Position numbers and translations under genes: made by a program. The notes under the pieces are model-generated. The model was not told the DNA's origin, ran no database searches, and saw only the letters and a list, made by a program, of their open reading frames with translations. Below, one piece after another: positions 24,201 to 33,762 of a DNA stretch of 64,000 bases. The stretch is taken from positions 10,940,001 to 11,004,000 of the forward strand of contig NC_135195.1 in NCBI RefSeq assembly GCF_050948175.1, in the 5' to 3' direction. Every line of letters begins with the position of its first letter. Within the stretch, counting starts at the first letter, position 1. The DNA comes from Xylocopa sonorina. Taxonomy: Eukaryota; Arthropoda; Insecta; Hymenoptera; Apidae.

Positions 24201-27001
24201 ACGCCTCTACGTGGGAGTCAGAATTGAATCCTGTTTCTCGCCACATTGAAAACGAATCAGCGGAATTAGCAAGTAAGGAACGAGGTCACCGTGTTGCGCT
24301 CACCCGACGTCTAATGAATCACGCACGATTACGATCTCATCGTTACTATTATGATGAAACATCTCGCCTTTAACGAATGTGATACGAATAATTGTCCTGC
24401 GAACAGGTGAATTTAATTCGCACTTTTTTGTTTAAACGATGCTGACAATGACTACCTCGAATGTGCAATGGTATCGTGTTAGCGATGAGTTGCGAGAATA
24501 CCATACGATAAACTCTTTACCCTTGCGTGTCCTCTTGCATCGAATTGTATAGCTTCCAATCGATGACGTTCAAGTATCTCATGCGGTTCTAAAATTAAGC
24601 CCCGACAACAGGTCACGATTACTCGTAGGAAAGCAAGCATCGACAAATATATTTAACCCTTTAGTTTCCTCTCGTACACTAGCTGAATTGAATAATGTTT
24701 ATTAATTTGCCTACACGTGCGATGGCAAAGGCTTGTACAAAAAAACTTGTAAATCGCTTCAAGCGATCATTTTAATTGCCTATGCTGTACCTGCGATCTA
24801 ATAATAGAAGGCATTGCAAGTGTTCTGCGGTAATTATAAATTTATTTCAACTAGCGAAACGGACAAGAATTATTTACGAAACCGTTTATTAACCTCTTAC
24901 TACATAAATAGGGGCCACCTGTGGCGCGGATTGTGGTACGAATAAAGTTGAGACGTGCTGCACTTTCGTAGTCAGGCTCAATCTCAACTTCGAGTTGATA
25001 AGATAAAGGATTAAAAATTGTGCACGACACTTTGAAACGGTATCGAAACAATTGATTAGTTAACTTCAAACACGTAACAGCTGAACAAATTGTTAGGGCA
25101 AGAAGTTAATCTGAAACAGGTAATTTCAATTTATAAATATATTACACGTTTACGTTACGGTTACACGAGAAAAAAAATAACGATGATAAATGGTCTTCAA
25201 TAAGCGATTTAGATAAGATTATCGCAAGGAAATACATAATTCTGCCATAGTCAATTTACCTACTACAAGTTGTAGTCAGTAGCTCTGAAACTTCATACGA
25301 CGTACGTACCTGGAAGTGTTATTTTATTCTGTCAGTAAATGCAATAAAAAAAAACCGAGTATTTCGCTAAAAATAACACCAACAGCGTTCGAAATGGGTC
25401 TTTTCGAACTACTTACATCAACGGCTGCGAAACTGCAACCGTTGCTCGCTCGTTAACCGTACAGCAATTTTCAGGATACAATTACTACCGTTCAACCAGC
25501 AAAAAGGGAGAGCCTGGAGCATTCGTATATTCTCGATTTACTTCTCAGTGTCAATTTCGACAAATAGAAACGGACGGAATTGAATCTTATCGCTATAGAG
25601 TGATTTGAAAAATGTACGAAGGTCACGCGAGCGTATTTTAAAATGTGTTCACTTACACTTAAAAAAAATCGCTCGTGTCATCCAAGCTCTAATTATACGT
25701 TTCTCTATTCTCGACAGCAAATGATAATAATAACGCATTTTGCTATATTATCATTAGCTATTTTTATATGCTGTCAGTAATACCTATAAACATTTCCGCT
25801 TTCGTTCTCGCATTAAATTCTCAGATGATAACGTGATCGCATTTTTACAAATATTTTTATGCGTAAAGATTGTGCGCTTAAAATTTCGTTTAAACATTTT
25901 TTCAGATTTGTATCTTATTTACTTCCGATGAAGATGAGATATCTGCTTCTTTAAACCGGTACACGAAAGGCCGCTGTAAACATTGGTCACTCGCGTGGAG
26001 TCAGCCAACGTTTTCACTTAGCTTTTTCCCAACTGTTGCATCTGGTGATTTTCATACAATGTGACTACGTCTCCGAATACATTCGCCAGTCATTCTATTT
26101 ACGGAGTTACTGTTTCATCTAAGGCTATTTCACTTTCATGTATTTCTTCTAAAGTCCGTGTAGAAGAAAGAATTTTTCAGCATAAACAATCCGTGTCACG
26201 AGATCAAACAAATCCATCACCGTTAATAACTGTGACTTGAAACGTTCTCCAACCGATACGAACACGCTCGATCGTATCAGGAAAACGGAGCACATGAAAA
26301 TTCCATTCTCGCATCCAAATTTTCTTTTTACATTGAGAACTTGCTAACACTCGCTGCTATTTTTAATATTGTCACCTCATTTCTATATACGTAACGTGTA
26401 CGTATTCGAGTTGTCACTCGTTTAACATGCAACTTTCTACGTGTAATTCAATGATAGAGTAACTAGGAGCACATATACATATTAAAATCGTACTATCCTC
26501 TCTGATATAATATTATCAACGATGTAATAACGATGTCTGTAAAAACGATTTCAACGACGATGTTTACATCCATCCCACGTGCATATACCAGGTAAATTAC
26601 AATACAGAGAGCGTGTTGAAGAACAGTTAACCTTACGAATCACTCTGTCATCAATCGTCGCATTGTTATTTCCACTGGTTATTTCCGCTGTTGGGTTAAA
26701 CGTTAACCCTTAACCTTAACCTTAATCTGATAGGGAACGATAAGCGCGGCACGTCCGATCGCAAGAGAATGCTACTTAAAAATAAAAAGGGACAGACATC
26801 CGGCGTAATCTGGTGTACGATCGATGCGCCCTCCTCTCTTTTGGGCGGTAGAAAGATAAATAAGAGAGGCGGCGGAGAAAAACGAAAACAAGATCGAGCT
26901 TTCTCTTCGACTCTTACCTGATCGATCGGCAAATTGAAGAAATCAGAGAGCCAGGAGAAGATCCGGCATCCGTCGTAGTAGTCGTCCACGGTCGCGGTCA
27001 T
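15220..27001 (-). CDS. oys: MBOAT-family lysophospholipid acyltransferase (MBOAT1/2, oysgedart type), 500 residues
   Basis: Eleven minus-strand exons: 27001-26918, 19145-19000, 18467-18390, 17873-17782, 17161-17050, 16760-16625, 16412-16268, 16188-15983, 15904-15707, 15609-15458, 15373-15220. They total 501 codons in consistent phase; human MBOAT2 is 520. Family knowledge: these multi-pass ER enzymes add acyl-CoA chains to lysophospholipids in the Lands cycle. Seen: NLPIDQVNFLLTQ near the N-terminus; GPLMVITQKVTSLAYSIHDG; FHFQALMAGPVIFYRDYI; SGYDENGKPKWDLASNIDVY; the conserved Asn in HWNKGTNLWL (about residue 346); and the active-site His in ALWHGFYPGYYLTF (about 377). The tail is basic and Lys-rich. 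The start is placed at MTATVDDYYDG (27001); an in-frame ATG at 27088 would add 29 residues. The 79-nt intron 16267-16189 is open in frame upstream and easily misread as exon. Intron 3 has a GC donor. Intron 1 hosts hymenoptaecin on the other strand. Confidence 0.93.
18384..18389 (-). other. Non-canonical GC splice donor in oys
   Basis: The exon ending ATG-CAG-AG at 18390 is followed by GCAAGT, the strong-consensus form of the GC donor. The intron ends at the AG before 17873. Phase 2 and the MBOAT alignment require this junction, and no GT alternative nearby keeps the frame. Confidence 0.85.
19146..20681. other. oys intron 1, part upstream of hymenoptaecin
   Basis: Intronic sequence of oys preceding the hymenoptaecin promoter. 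Short open frames occur on both strands, but none has domains or good splice partners. Confidence 0.5.
20682..20762 (-). promoter_or_regulatory. Two NF-kB/Relish-like sites with GATA motifs upstream of hymenoptaecin
   Basis: Read on the minus strand, 20691-20682 is GGGGAACTCC, which fits the kB consensus GGGRNNYYCC exactly. Positions 20762-20752 read GGGGGATTCAC, one mismatch from that consensus. Between them lie GATAA (20721-20725) and GATAAG (20737-20742). Paired kB and GATA motifs just upstream of a TATA box are a known arrangement in fat-body antimicrobial-peptide promoters controlled by Imd or Toll. Actual binding is inferred. Confidence 0.6.
20812..20819 (+). promoter_or_regulatory. TATA box of hymenoptaecin
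   Basis: TATATAAG lies about 100 nt before the ATG at 20921. Transcription would begin near 20840-20850 and leave a 5' UTR of roughly 75 nt. Strong TATA boxes are typical of inducible immune-effector genes. Confidence 0.65.
20921..21618 (+). CDS. hymenoptaecin: Hymenoptaecin, glycine-rich antimicrobial peptide precursor, 142 residues
   Basis: Exons 20921-20989 and 21259-21618 are joined by a GT-AG intron in phase 0. Family knowledge: hymenoptaecin is an immune-induced, secreted peptide of Hymenoptera active against bacteria. Seen: an 18-residue signal peptide (MKFIVLALFC start); a short propiece ending at the dibasic site RYRR; then a mature region of about 98 residues rich in Gly and Arg, with family signatures RRPSVDVDFQRRVYD, NGMTADAYGG, EKEYKNG, VQRGRGGR and a C-terminal GSWRF. 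Unusually, a second RxRR site (RFRR) follows, then a 12-residue acidic tail (DAQELMEEEEQQ), where the honeybee precursor, as I recall it, ends at FRF. The coding exon is much more GC-rich than its surroundings. The gene lies inside oys intron 1 on the opposite strand with its own promoter elements. Confidence 0.95.
21894..21899 (+). promoter_or_regulatory. Poly(A) signal of hymenoptaecin
   Basis: AATAAA lies 276 nt after the TGA at 21616-21618, in AT-rich sequence. It is the first canonical signal downstream. Confidence 0.6.
21900..26917. other. oys intron 1, part downstream of hymenoptaecin
   Basis: About 5 kb of AT-rich intron. There is no second antimicrobial-peptide copy and no exon with matching phase. 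A GC-richer patch at 23950-24200 has several open frames at once and is treated as a finding. Otherwise I see only short unsupported frames. Confidence 0.5.
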
Positions 27002-27990
27002 TGTCAAACGATCGTGCATACAATCAATGGGATTAAAGCGCACCAAACCACCACCACCACCGTGACGTTTGTGCGTCTGGTGCGACACTGGTGTACACCT
27101 TCGACGGCCACCGTTCCACTCCGTTCGGTTTCTCTCCCCAGAGGGAATGATCGTTAAGGCGCGACGAATTCACGCAATCACGACAGCAACGACGCCGTCG
27201 ACGACGGTACCTGAAATACAGCGCCGCTCTGTTCCGCGCCGGCTAACAGCTTGCCGGTGCTCAGGACCGTATCCGCAAGTGGTGTGATCAATTGCACGTG
27301 ATGCGATAGACTGTTGACTCCCTGACGCCCTACAGCACACGTAACTGTGTGCACGTATCTATGTGTACACAACGTCGTCACGCACCGCTCGATTCGTAAA
27401 GGCCCGTGCGACTCTAACGTGATCATTATTATTGAAACATTAACGATCCTAGCTAACAAGGAATTCTAAATATACGAGTATACACTATTTACATTACTAT
27501 TCGTATATAGCCATATTTATAATTATATGAAAAAATAACAGAGAACAGGAGATACATTTTTATTGAATGTAGATTTAGAATATATTTAGAATGTGTACTT
27601 AGAACTTACTTGGGATTTATATAGAGTATGTGAAGTTTGTAAATATATTCGAAGAGATTGGTAATTGAAGGAGTATGTAAAAAGTGATTCAGACGACACA
27701 GCAAATCATATAGCACTTCAAAAAGCACCAGTTTACCATAGTGGCGCCCTCAGGTTCTGTAACGCCATAGGGGTATCACCAGGATTATACGTATTAAAAT
27801 GCACCAGAAGATGATGCGGTGTTGTTCCGGTGCTGGTACCGTCTGCCATTCATCCGTGAATTTTGTCATTTATGAATTTTGTCATTCGTGAAGTGATGTC
27901 ACGCGGCGCAAATGACACCACAGTGCTTATACCGTGATAAAGTTATGTTCTCGGGACGTGTAGTTTTGTTCTAATTTATTTTATATTTCC
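27002..27990. other. oys 5' flank; short tandem repeat
   Basis: Upstream sequence of oys: a GC-rich stretch to about 27300, then AT-rich DNA. TGAATTTTGTCATT is repeated at 27857-27870 and 27873-27886. No coding exon or defined promoter motif is supported. Confidence 0.45.
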
Positions 27991-28387
27991 CGCTTTGCAG
28001 TTAGGAGAGAGAAAGATATATAAGGAAGCTATAAGAAAGAGTGAGACAGATGCTACCTACTCTGCTGAAAAACCCCTGGCGCTATCTCTGTAAAAAGTGC
28101 TCAAACTGGTCGCACAGCGGTACCGACAGCGAAGTGAACTACTTAGAACTACTAGCACCATCTCTGCGGAAAGTACTAAAACTAATTATCGACCTAGTTT
28201 CAGGGTTCCTCCAGGAGATGGCGTTAGTAGTTTTTGAAGTTCACTTCGCTGTCGGTACCGCTGTGCGAGCAGTTTGAGCACTTTTTACAGAGATGGCGAT
28301 AGGGGTTCCCGAGTAAGGTCCGCTGCATCTGTCTCACTCTTTCTCGTAGCTTTCTTATATATCTTTCTCTCTCTTACCTCTAAAGCG
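27991..28387. repeat. Near-complete foldback (long inverted repeat), about 397 bp
   Basis: The left arm (27991 to about 28188) and the reverse complement of the right arm (about 28190-28387) match over almost their whole length. Shared blocks include AGAGAAAGATATATAAG, AAGAGTGAGACAGATGC, ATCTCTGTAAAAAGTGCTCA and CGCACAGCGGTACCGACAGC. The outer ends read CGCTTT and AAAGCG. Pairing continues to the centre, where AAACTA and TAGTTT flank a loop of about 10 nt. It resembles a palindromic MITE or foldback element, or a hairpin-RNA source. I see no transposase and no convincing target-site duplication. It ends about 350 bp before the Tim8 start. Confidence 0.85.
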
Positions 28388-28739
28388 TCGAATACAAGCG
28401 AGACTTACCCCTAAACGGGAATACAATAGTTACAATAAAACCAGTAATATATATTGTAAATTGTAACAAAACTATTGAAGGAACAAATTATAGAATCGGT
28501 GAAAATGTACTTCCACACGTGTTTAAACTTTTGATTTACGCTAGTGACATTTTTAGTTCACAAGTAAAAAACTTGAACAGAGTATAGAAGTTACCAGATG
28601 CTCACCAGTAAACAACTATTTTTGGTTAGTATCTGTTAGCAGGACCACGTGCGTGCCGAGAACATTAATGTATCGTTCATTTTAAATATCATTACCTAAA
28701 TTATTTAAAACAATTAAAAAAATATAGGCTATCTGAAAA

Positions 28740-29276
28740 ATGACTGACGATAGCTTAGATGTTAGTAAGCTTGCAGGAGTGGACGCCGAGTTACAAGAAT
28801 TTTTTGTGGCTGAGAAGCAAAAAGCACAATTCCAAGCTCAGGTAAAATGTATTTCATGCGACAAATTTTAAAGCCTGGTAATGTTATTCGCCTTATTTAA
28901 ATATTCTTTTAAAGTAGTTTAATGTGATACGCCAAGTATTAAAGATGTTCATTAACTGATGACTGATCTTAATTGGATTGCAATGTAAATAGGTTAACAT
29001 TTCATAGTCTTAAAAATCATTTGATAGCTTTAGCACTTCGTAAAAAAATATCTAAAATTACTTCATTGTTAAAGTTTCATAAAAATGTTAATGTAATTTT
29101 AGATTCGTGAATTCAACGACATTTGTTGGGAGAAATGTGTTGATAAACCAGGAGTGAAATTGGACAGTCGAACAGAGACCTGTTTAAGTAATTGTGTTGA
29201 TAGATTTATAGATGTTTCACTTTTAATTACAAACCGTTTCGCACAACTTTTACAAAAATCTGTAGGAAACATGTAA
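28740..29276 (+). CDS. Tim8: Tim8, small translocase of the mitochondrial intermembrane space, 91 residues
   Basis: Exons 28740-28841 and 29103-29276 join in phase 0. Family knowledge: Tim8 pairs with Tim13 in a hexameric chaperone that carries hydrophobic precursors across the intermembrane space to the TIM22 complex. Seen: the twin CX3C motif, C42-W-E-K-C46 and C61-L-S-N-C65, with the conserved 14-residue spacing that contains KPG, followed by VDRFIDVSLLITNRF and a short end at KSVGNM. The 91-residue length is normal for Tim8. As expected there is no cleavable presequence. The Tim8 subtype rests on the KPG in the CX3C spacer and the FFVAEKQKAQFQAQ helix. AATAAA at about 29285 and 29322 could end the mRNA. 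Confidence 0.95.
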
Positions 29277-30418
29277 TATTTAAATAAATTGTGCATATAA
29301 TAGTTATATTGTTGTTATATAATAAAGAAAATAAAGTTATTGTTTATTTCATTTATATATAATGATAAAATGCTTGTGTAAATGTGAGAAAGAAATTTAA
29401 TATTTCATATAAACAAATTCACCCTTTAAAATGTATTTATACAAAAAGATTAATTCGTATATTTTACAAAATGTACATTTTAGCTTACTAGTAATTGTAA
29501 GTTTTTTTTACTTCCTTGGAGAATTATAAAATAAATATATTCTATACATATTACATATTATTTTAATATTAATTTAGTATATATAATGTATTAAACTATT
29601 TATCAGGATAATAATAATTAAGAACATACAAGTGCATTTAATAAATTAAACATTCGTACAAAATAATTTGTGACCTTCTAAAAGTGCTACTAAAAATCAA
29701 ATACTTTTTAATTAATAGTAGCACTTTTAATGCTTTAACATTTATACTATACTTCAAATATCAGAGCTACTAAATTTTATTATATACTAAATAATAAAAG
29801 AATAAAACAGATTTAACAAGTTTAGCATGAAAATAAACGCTAAAAATTGCTTACATTAGAATACGAATGTAGGACATTGGAATGGATATGTTTTTGTTTA
29901 TAGAACAGTACTGAAAATACATGTATATAATATGTAATTATCTTTAACTATAAAATGAAAACAAATACTAGTAACAATGTTTATCATTTCAACAATTTTA
30001 AAGAGCAACTATTAAACGGAAATGATTGTATGACAAAATATAGTCACTTCGAAATTTACTCTCGTCTTTTGGCTTGAAATATCCTCACTGTTAGTGAAGT
30101 AAAGAAGAAGCAAGGCAACGACAAGGCTTGAATTATGATTAATATAGTAGTGGCATCATGCAACGCACGCATTTAATTTTACTGCAATAAGGAGTAAAGA
30201 CCGGAGCTGAGTACTGAGATTCCCGACACGAGTACAAACTTCGAAGCAATACCGTGTAATGGAAGTTGCATATCCATTTTAACGATAGTTTATACGTACA
30301 TTCGTAGCATACATTTGCATGTGATACTACATTGCTCTGAATTTGCTAATAATAAATATTTTTGAACACTATCAGTGTTATTGTGCATAGTTTGCTTTAA
30401 ATCTCTAAGTTAACATAG
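29277..30418. other. Convergent spacer between Tim8 and Ufsp2
   Basis: Very AT-rich 3' flanks of two convergent genes. It holds a short perfect inverted repeat at 29679-29729. No coding region is seen. Confidence 0.5.
29679..29729. repeat. 14-bp perfect inverted repeat (hairpin)
   Basis: TAAAAGTGCTACTA at 29679-29692 pairs perfectly with TAGTAGCACTTTTA at 29716-29729 across a 23-nt AT-rich loop. Confidence 0.8.
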
Positions 30419-32945
30419 TTAGATACATACTGGCCTCTGAGGAAGGCACATGTTATAAAATGCATCTTTTTTCCAGAAATCTTTTGATTTCCACCCACAC
30501 CAACCTTTGTTTATTATAGTTGGTAAGTGTTCAGGACCTGTATAATGTGGGTCTAAAATTAAGAATTTGGCATCACCAGTGACTTCATCATAGCTAACAC
30601 CTAAGATTGTATGAGCTAATACTCCTCCACCTAGAGTAGATTTATGTATGAAATTAGTAAAATTTGGTGGACATAATTATTTATACATACAAAAATTAAA
30701 AAGGCTAATTACCAATCATTATTGGTGTACCCTGTGTTTGAAAGTGATGTAAAAGATTTGGAGCTAACGATGATACTTCTTCACCAGTAGATGCACAGAG
30801 TATTTTAACACTGATGTCCAGAAGGTTTTCTAGTACAAAACCTACTTCCGTGGAACCGATCCACTGCTTACTATTGACAAAATTTGAAGGTTTATCTCCT
30901 ATATCAACTAAACATTTTTGGATTGTGCGATGAGAGGGTATTGGTATCTCAGTGTAACCTTGTAACCTATAATAACCAACAGATATTAAATCCTCTCTAT
31001 TTTAATATATAGATTTATGATTATATTAAAATTACCTGAACCATGAGACAATAGTTTGCAAAGATCTATATGCACATCCCCAACCATTATCATCAAAATT
31101 ATCTTGCATATAATGATGATAACTATATAAACCTTGCACAATTTTTACTTTTCGATTGCTGTTTATTATATCTAATTAAGAAGTCATATTATATATAAGC
31201 AGTAATATGATGTAAGAAAATGTGATATGTAATGTCGTATGAAATTATCATTAACTCAAACATACCATCATTTCGTGAAATTGCTTCATGAGGATTTATA
31301 AGTATACTGTCTGCTTGGGAATCGCTATAAAATTTAATAGCATTTGCATAACGAAAATAAGGTCTAGTCATATCTAATCCCAATATTTTGTGTAAACTTT
31401 CACGGTACTCCACTGAAATTGAATTGGATTTGTACAGAAAGTTGTTTTATGTTTATATTATATGATACCATCATATGAAATAGAAAATCTTACTTGTTTC
31501 TTTATCAGTGTAGCCGCTTGGATAGACTACTGTAAGCAAATGTCCAAAACCTTGAGGTTTGAAATGTATAGGTATCGAGAGTTTTATAGTTGATTTTGAT
31601 CCTTGGGACTGATTTTCAAACCATCTCTCTACTAATTTAATATTTCTACACATAGATTCCACTAATATTCCATACAGATCCATTGAACTTACATTGATAT
31701 TGACCAAAGATAATGTATCAATAAATAAATTACATTCCAAACTATTAAATGACCCTACATCAAATATTTAATTTTCTTAGATTTCCTAATTATATATTAA
31801 AAGATCTGAACATAGAATTCATTACTCTTCAATAAATCTTCTAATTCTTACGTTTTACATATTGAAGTACTGGAGCATATTTAATACGATCTTCAGAAAG
31901 TCTATCACCAGATAGTTTTAAAAGTATATTGGCATTTACAGCATCCTGTGAAAGTTAACGATATTAAAATGTATAATCTGCCACTGTTTGCAAGTATCTG
32001 CTAGGATAAAGAATAAAATATGAAAAACAAAGTAGTACCACTACTCCTGCAGGTCTTATAATGCCCCTCTTAACATTTGTGGTTCCTTCATAATAGTCAG
32101 ATATGTCTAGAATTTCTCTCAAGGATATATCTTTTAAGTTATTTTCAGTATTAAAAAGGAAAGCATTTTTTGATGAGAAATGAATTCCTATCTTTCCAGA
32201 TGCAATCTATTGAAAAATTAATTTATGACAAAATAATAAGATTTATAATAATATTTAAATGACTTACATTTTTTCGTGACTCCTCTAATACTTCCACTAT
32301 ATTATCGTTCTGTGCAATTACTGGCAGGCTTCCCCTTAATCTAATGTATATAAATTCTCGTCGAATGTCTTCTTCATTAATAATTTTTACATCATTAACA
32401 GGCTCCAGTTTTAGATGAATATAAAAATATGCTTCTATATTTAAAGTGTCGTGCATATACCTCAAAAATAATGGATTATCTGTGATATCAATGTCCTAAA
32501 TAATTCCAATGCAAACACGTTAAAACAATAAACCAAAATGGATATTCTTTTCTCTTGTTTCAGTACTTAATTAATTCATATTTTTACCTGAAACGCATCA
32601 GGAAGCTTTTCTTCGCATTGACCAATGTGCAAAATACCACAGAGGTAAACCTCTGCTGGCATATGTAATTGCAATGTCGTATGATTTATGTTGGCCTCGA
32701 TATTATCCGATATATTTATGCTAAATGTTAAAACAGTTAATGTATTATTATACATAACACCATACAAATGGCCCGTTGTATCGTGTTTTATATTTTTTAG
32801 ACGCTGAAAAAATTACACTTTTAAATAAATTATAATCTACACGATTAGTGTTACTAACTTGTATAAAGAAAATATAAAATATATTCCAAAAACCTGTATA
32901 AATTACCTCTATAACATTGGATAAAATTTGCAATTGCGGCGCCAT
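30419..32945 (-). CDS. Ufsp2: Ufm1-specific protease 2 (UfSP2), 578 residues
   Basis: Ten minus-strand exons: 32945-32907, 32803-32588, 32495-32268, 32188-32039, 31945-31852, 31754-31494, 31412-31266, 31171-31036, 30966-30713, 30630-30419. They total 579 codons in consistent phase. Family knowledge: UfSP2 is a cysteine protease (family C78) that matures UFM1 and removes it from substrates, largely at the ER. Seen: DDNGWGCAYRSLQTIVSWF with the nucleophile Cys (about 411), SKQWIGSTEVGFVLENLL, GGGVLAHTILGVSYDEVTG, and FLILDPHYTG with the Asp (about 535) and His (about 537). The spacing matches the human C302/D426/H428 triad exactly, and the end is LPQRPVCI. Exon 4 is uncertain: a better acceptor 19 nt upstream would break the frame. 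The end of exon 4 (32039 or 32042) is also ambiguous. Confidence 0.93.
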
Positions 32946-33745
32946 TTCAACAATCTAATTATAAACTAGTTTTTCTATATAAATTTATTACGAATTAAAT
33001 GTATGCTATCGCCATATGGCAAGGTTTCATTCAAAAAGCACATTACAATAGACATCCAATCAAAATTATACGGAACACAGCTAAGTAACAGGAACTGAAG
33101 ATATATGTACACGATTGTCATGTGTAGTTATGTGTAGATAGTAATATAATTATATTTAACAACATTCAGAAACAGATGATCGAATGTCATTCGCAATTGA
33201 ACATCACGAAGGAATGGGACGATATTACTAGTTGTGAATCTTCGAACACATCTTAAGCTAGGTTTTCACGTGTAAAATTTATTGACATCCTAAGTATGTC
33301 AATATATCAGTGTCAACGTTAACACAGCATCAGTTCGTGTTCGAGAAAAATAATGAACAAAGTTAACAACCCTAATTAATTCTAAATTGTTATTTTATGA
33401 CGAACAGAAATACCATATTACAGATCTTTGTCAAATACCATTTACTTCGTAATGATTCTTAATCCGGATGAAAAATCGGAACCTAACCCTAGTCGAACGT
33501 AATTGGTTATGTCACGCCAGTTAACTTAACATGTTTCCACATGTAAAATTGGGACGGTTTAAGTGTCATTAACAATTTCTGGACATGGAAAGGTAACTTT
33601 AGCACAAGATTTATTTGCTATAGTACAGAGAGGGGTCTTTGTAATGTTGGTATCTAAAAAGTCACTAGCGGCATGTAGTGGATTAACTTCAAGCTTCTGT
33701 CTCTCGTAGATCAAAATGTTCTTTGCTCGGGTCGTGTGTAGCAAA
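32946..33745. other. Head-to-head spacer between Ufsp2 and the putative Csk first exon
   Basis: About 800 bp separates the Ufsp2 start (-) from the putative Csk start (+). It is likely to contain both promoters, but I see no TATA box or clear motif. Confidence 0.4.
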
Positions 33746-33762
33746 ATGGCTGCCCGACCAAA
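33746..33762 (+). CDS. Csk: Putative 17-nt first coding exon of Csk (MAARPK)
   Basis: The context AGCAAAATGGCTGCC is a good translation start. ATG-GCT-GCC-CGA-CCA-AA is followed by the strong donor GTAAGTG. The exon ends in phase 2, exactly the phase needed by the Csk exon at 46983. If spliced there, the protein becomes 507 residues and starts MAARPKFAQAIAG. Without it, translation could begin at the ATG at 47011, giving 492 residues. The assignment across 13.2 kb is inference from phase, strand and lack of another gene between. Confidence 0.45.
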
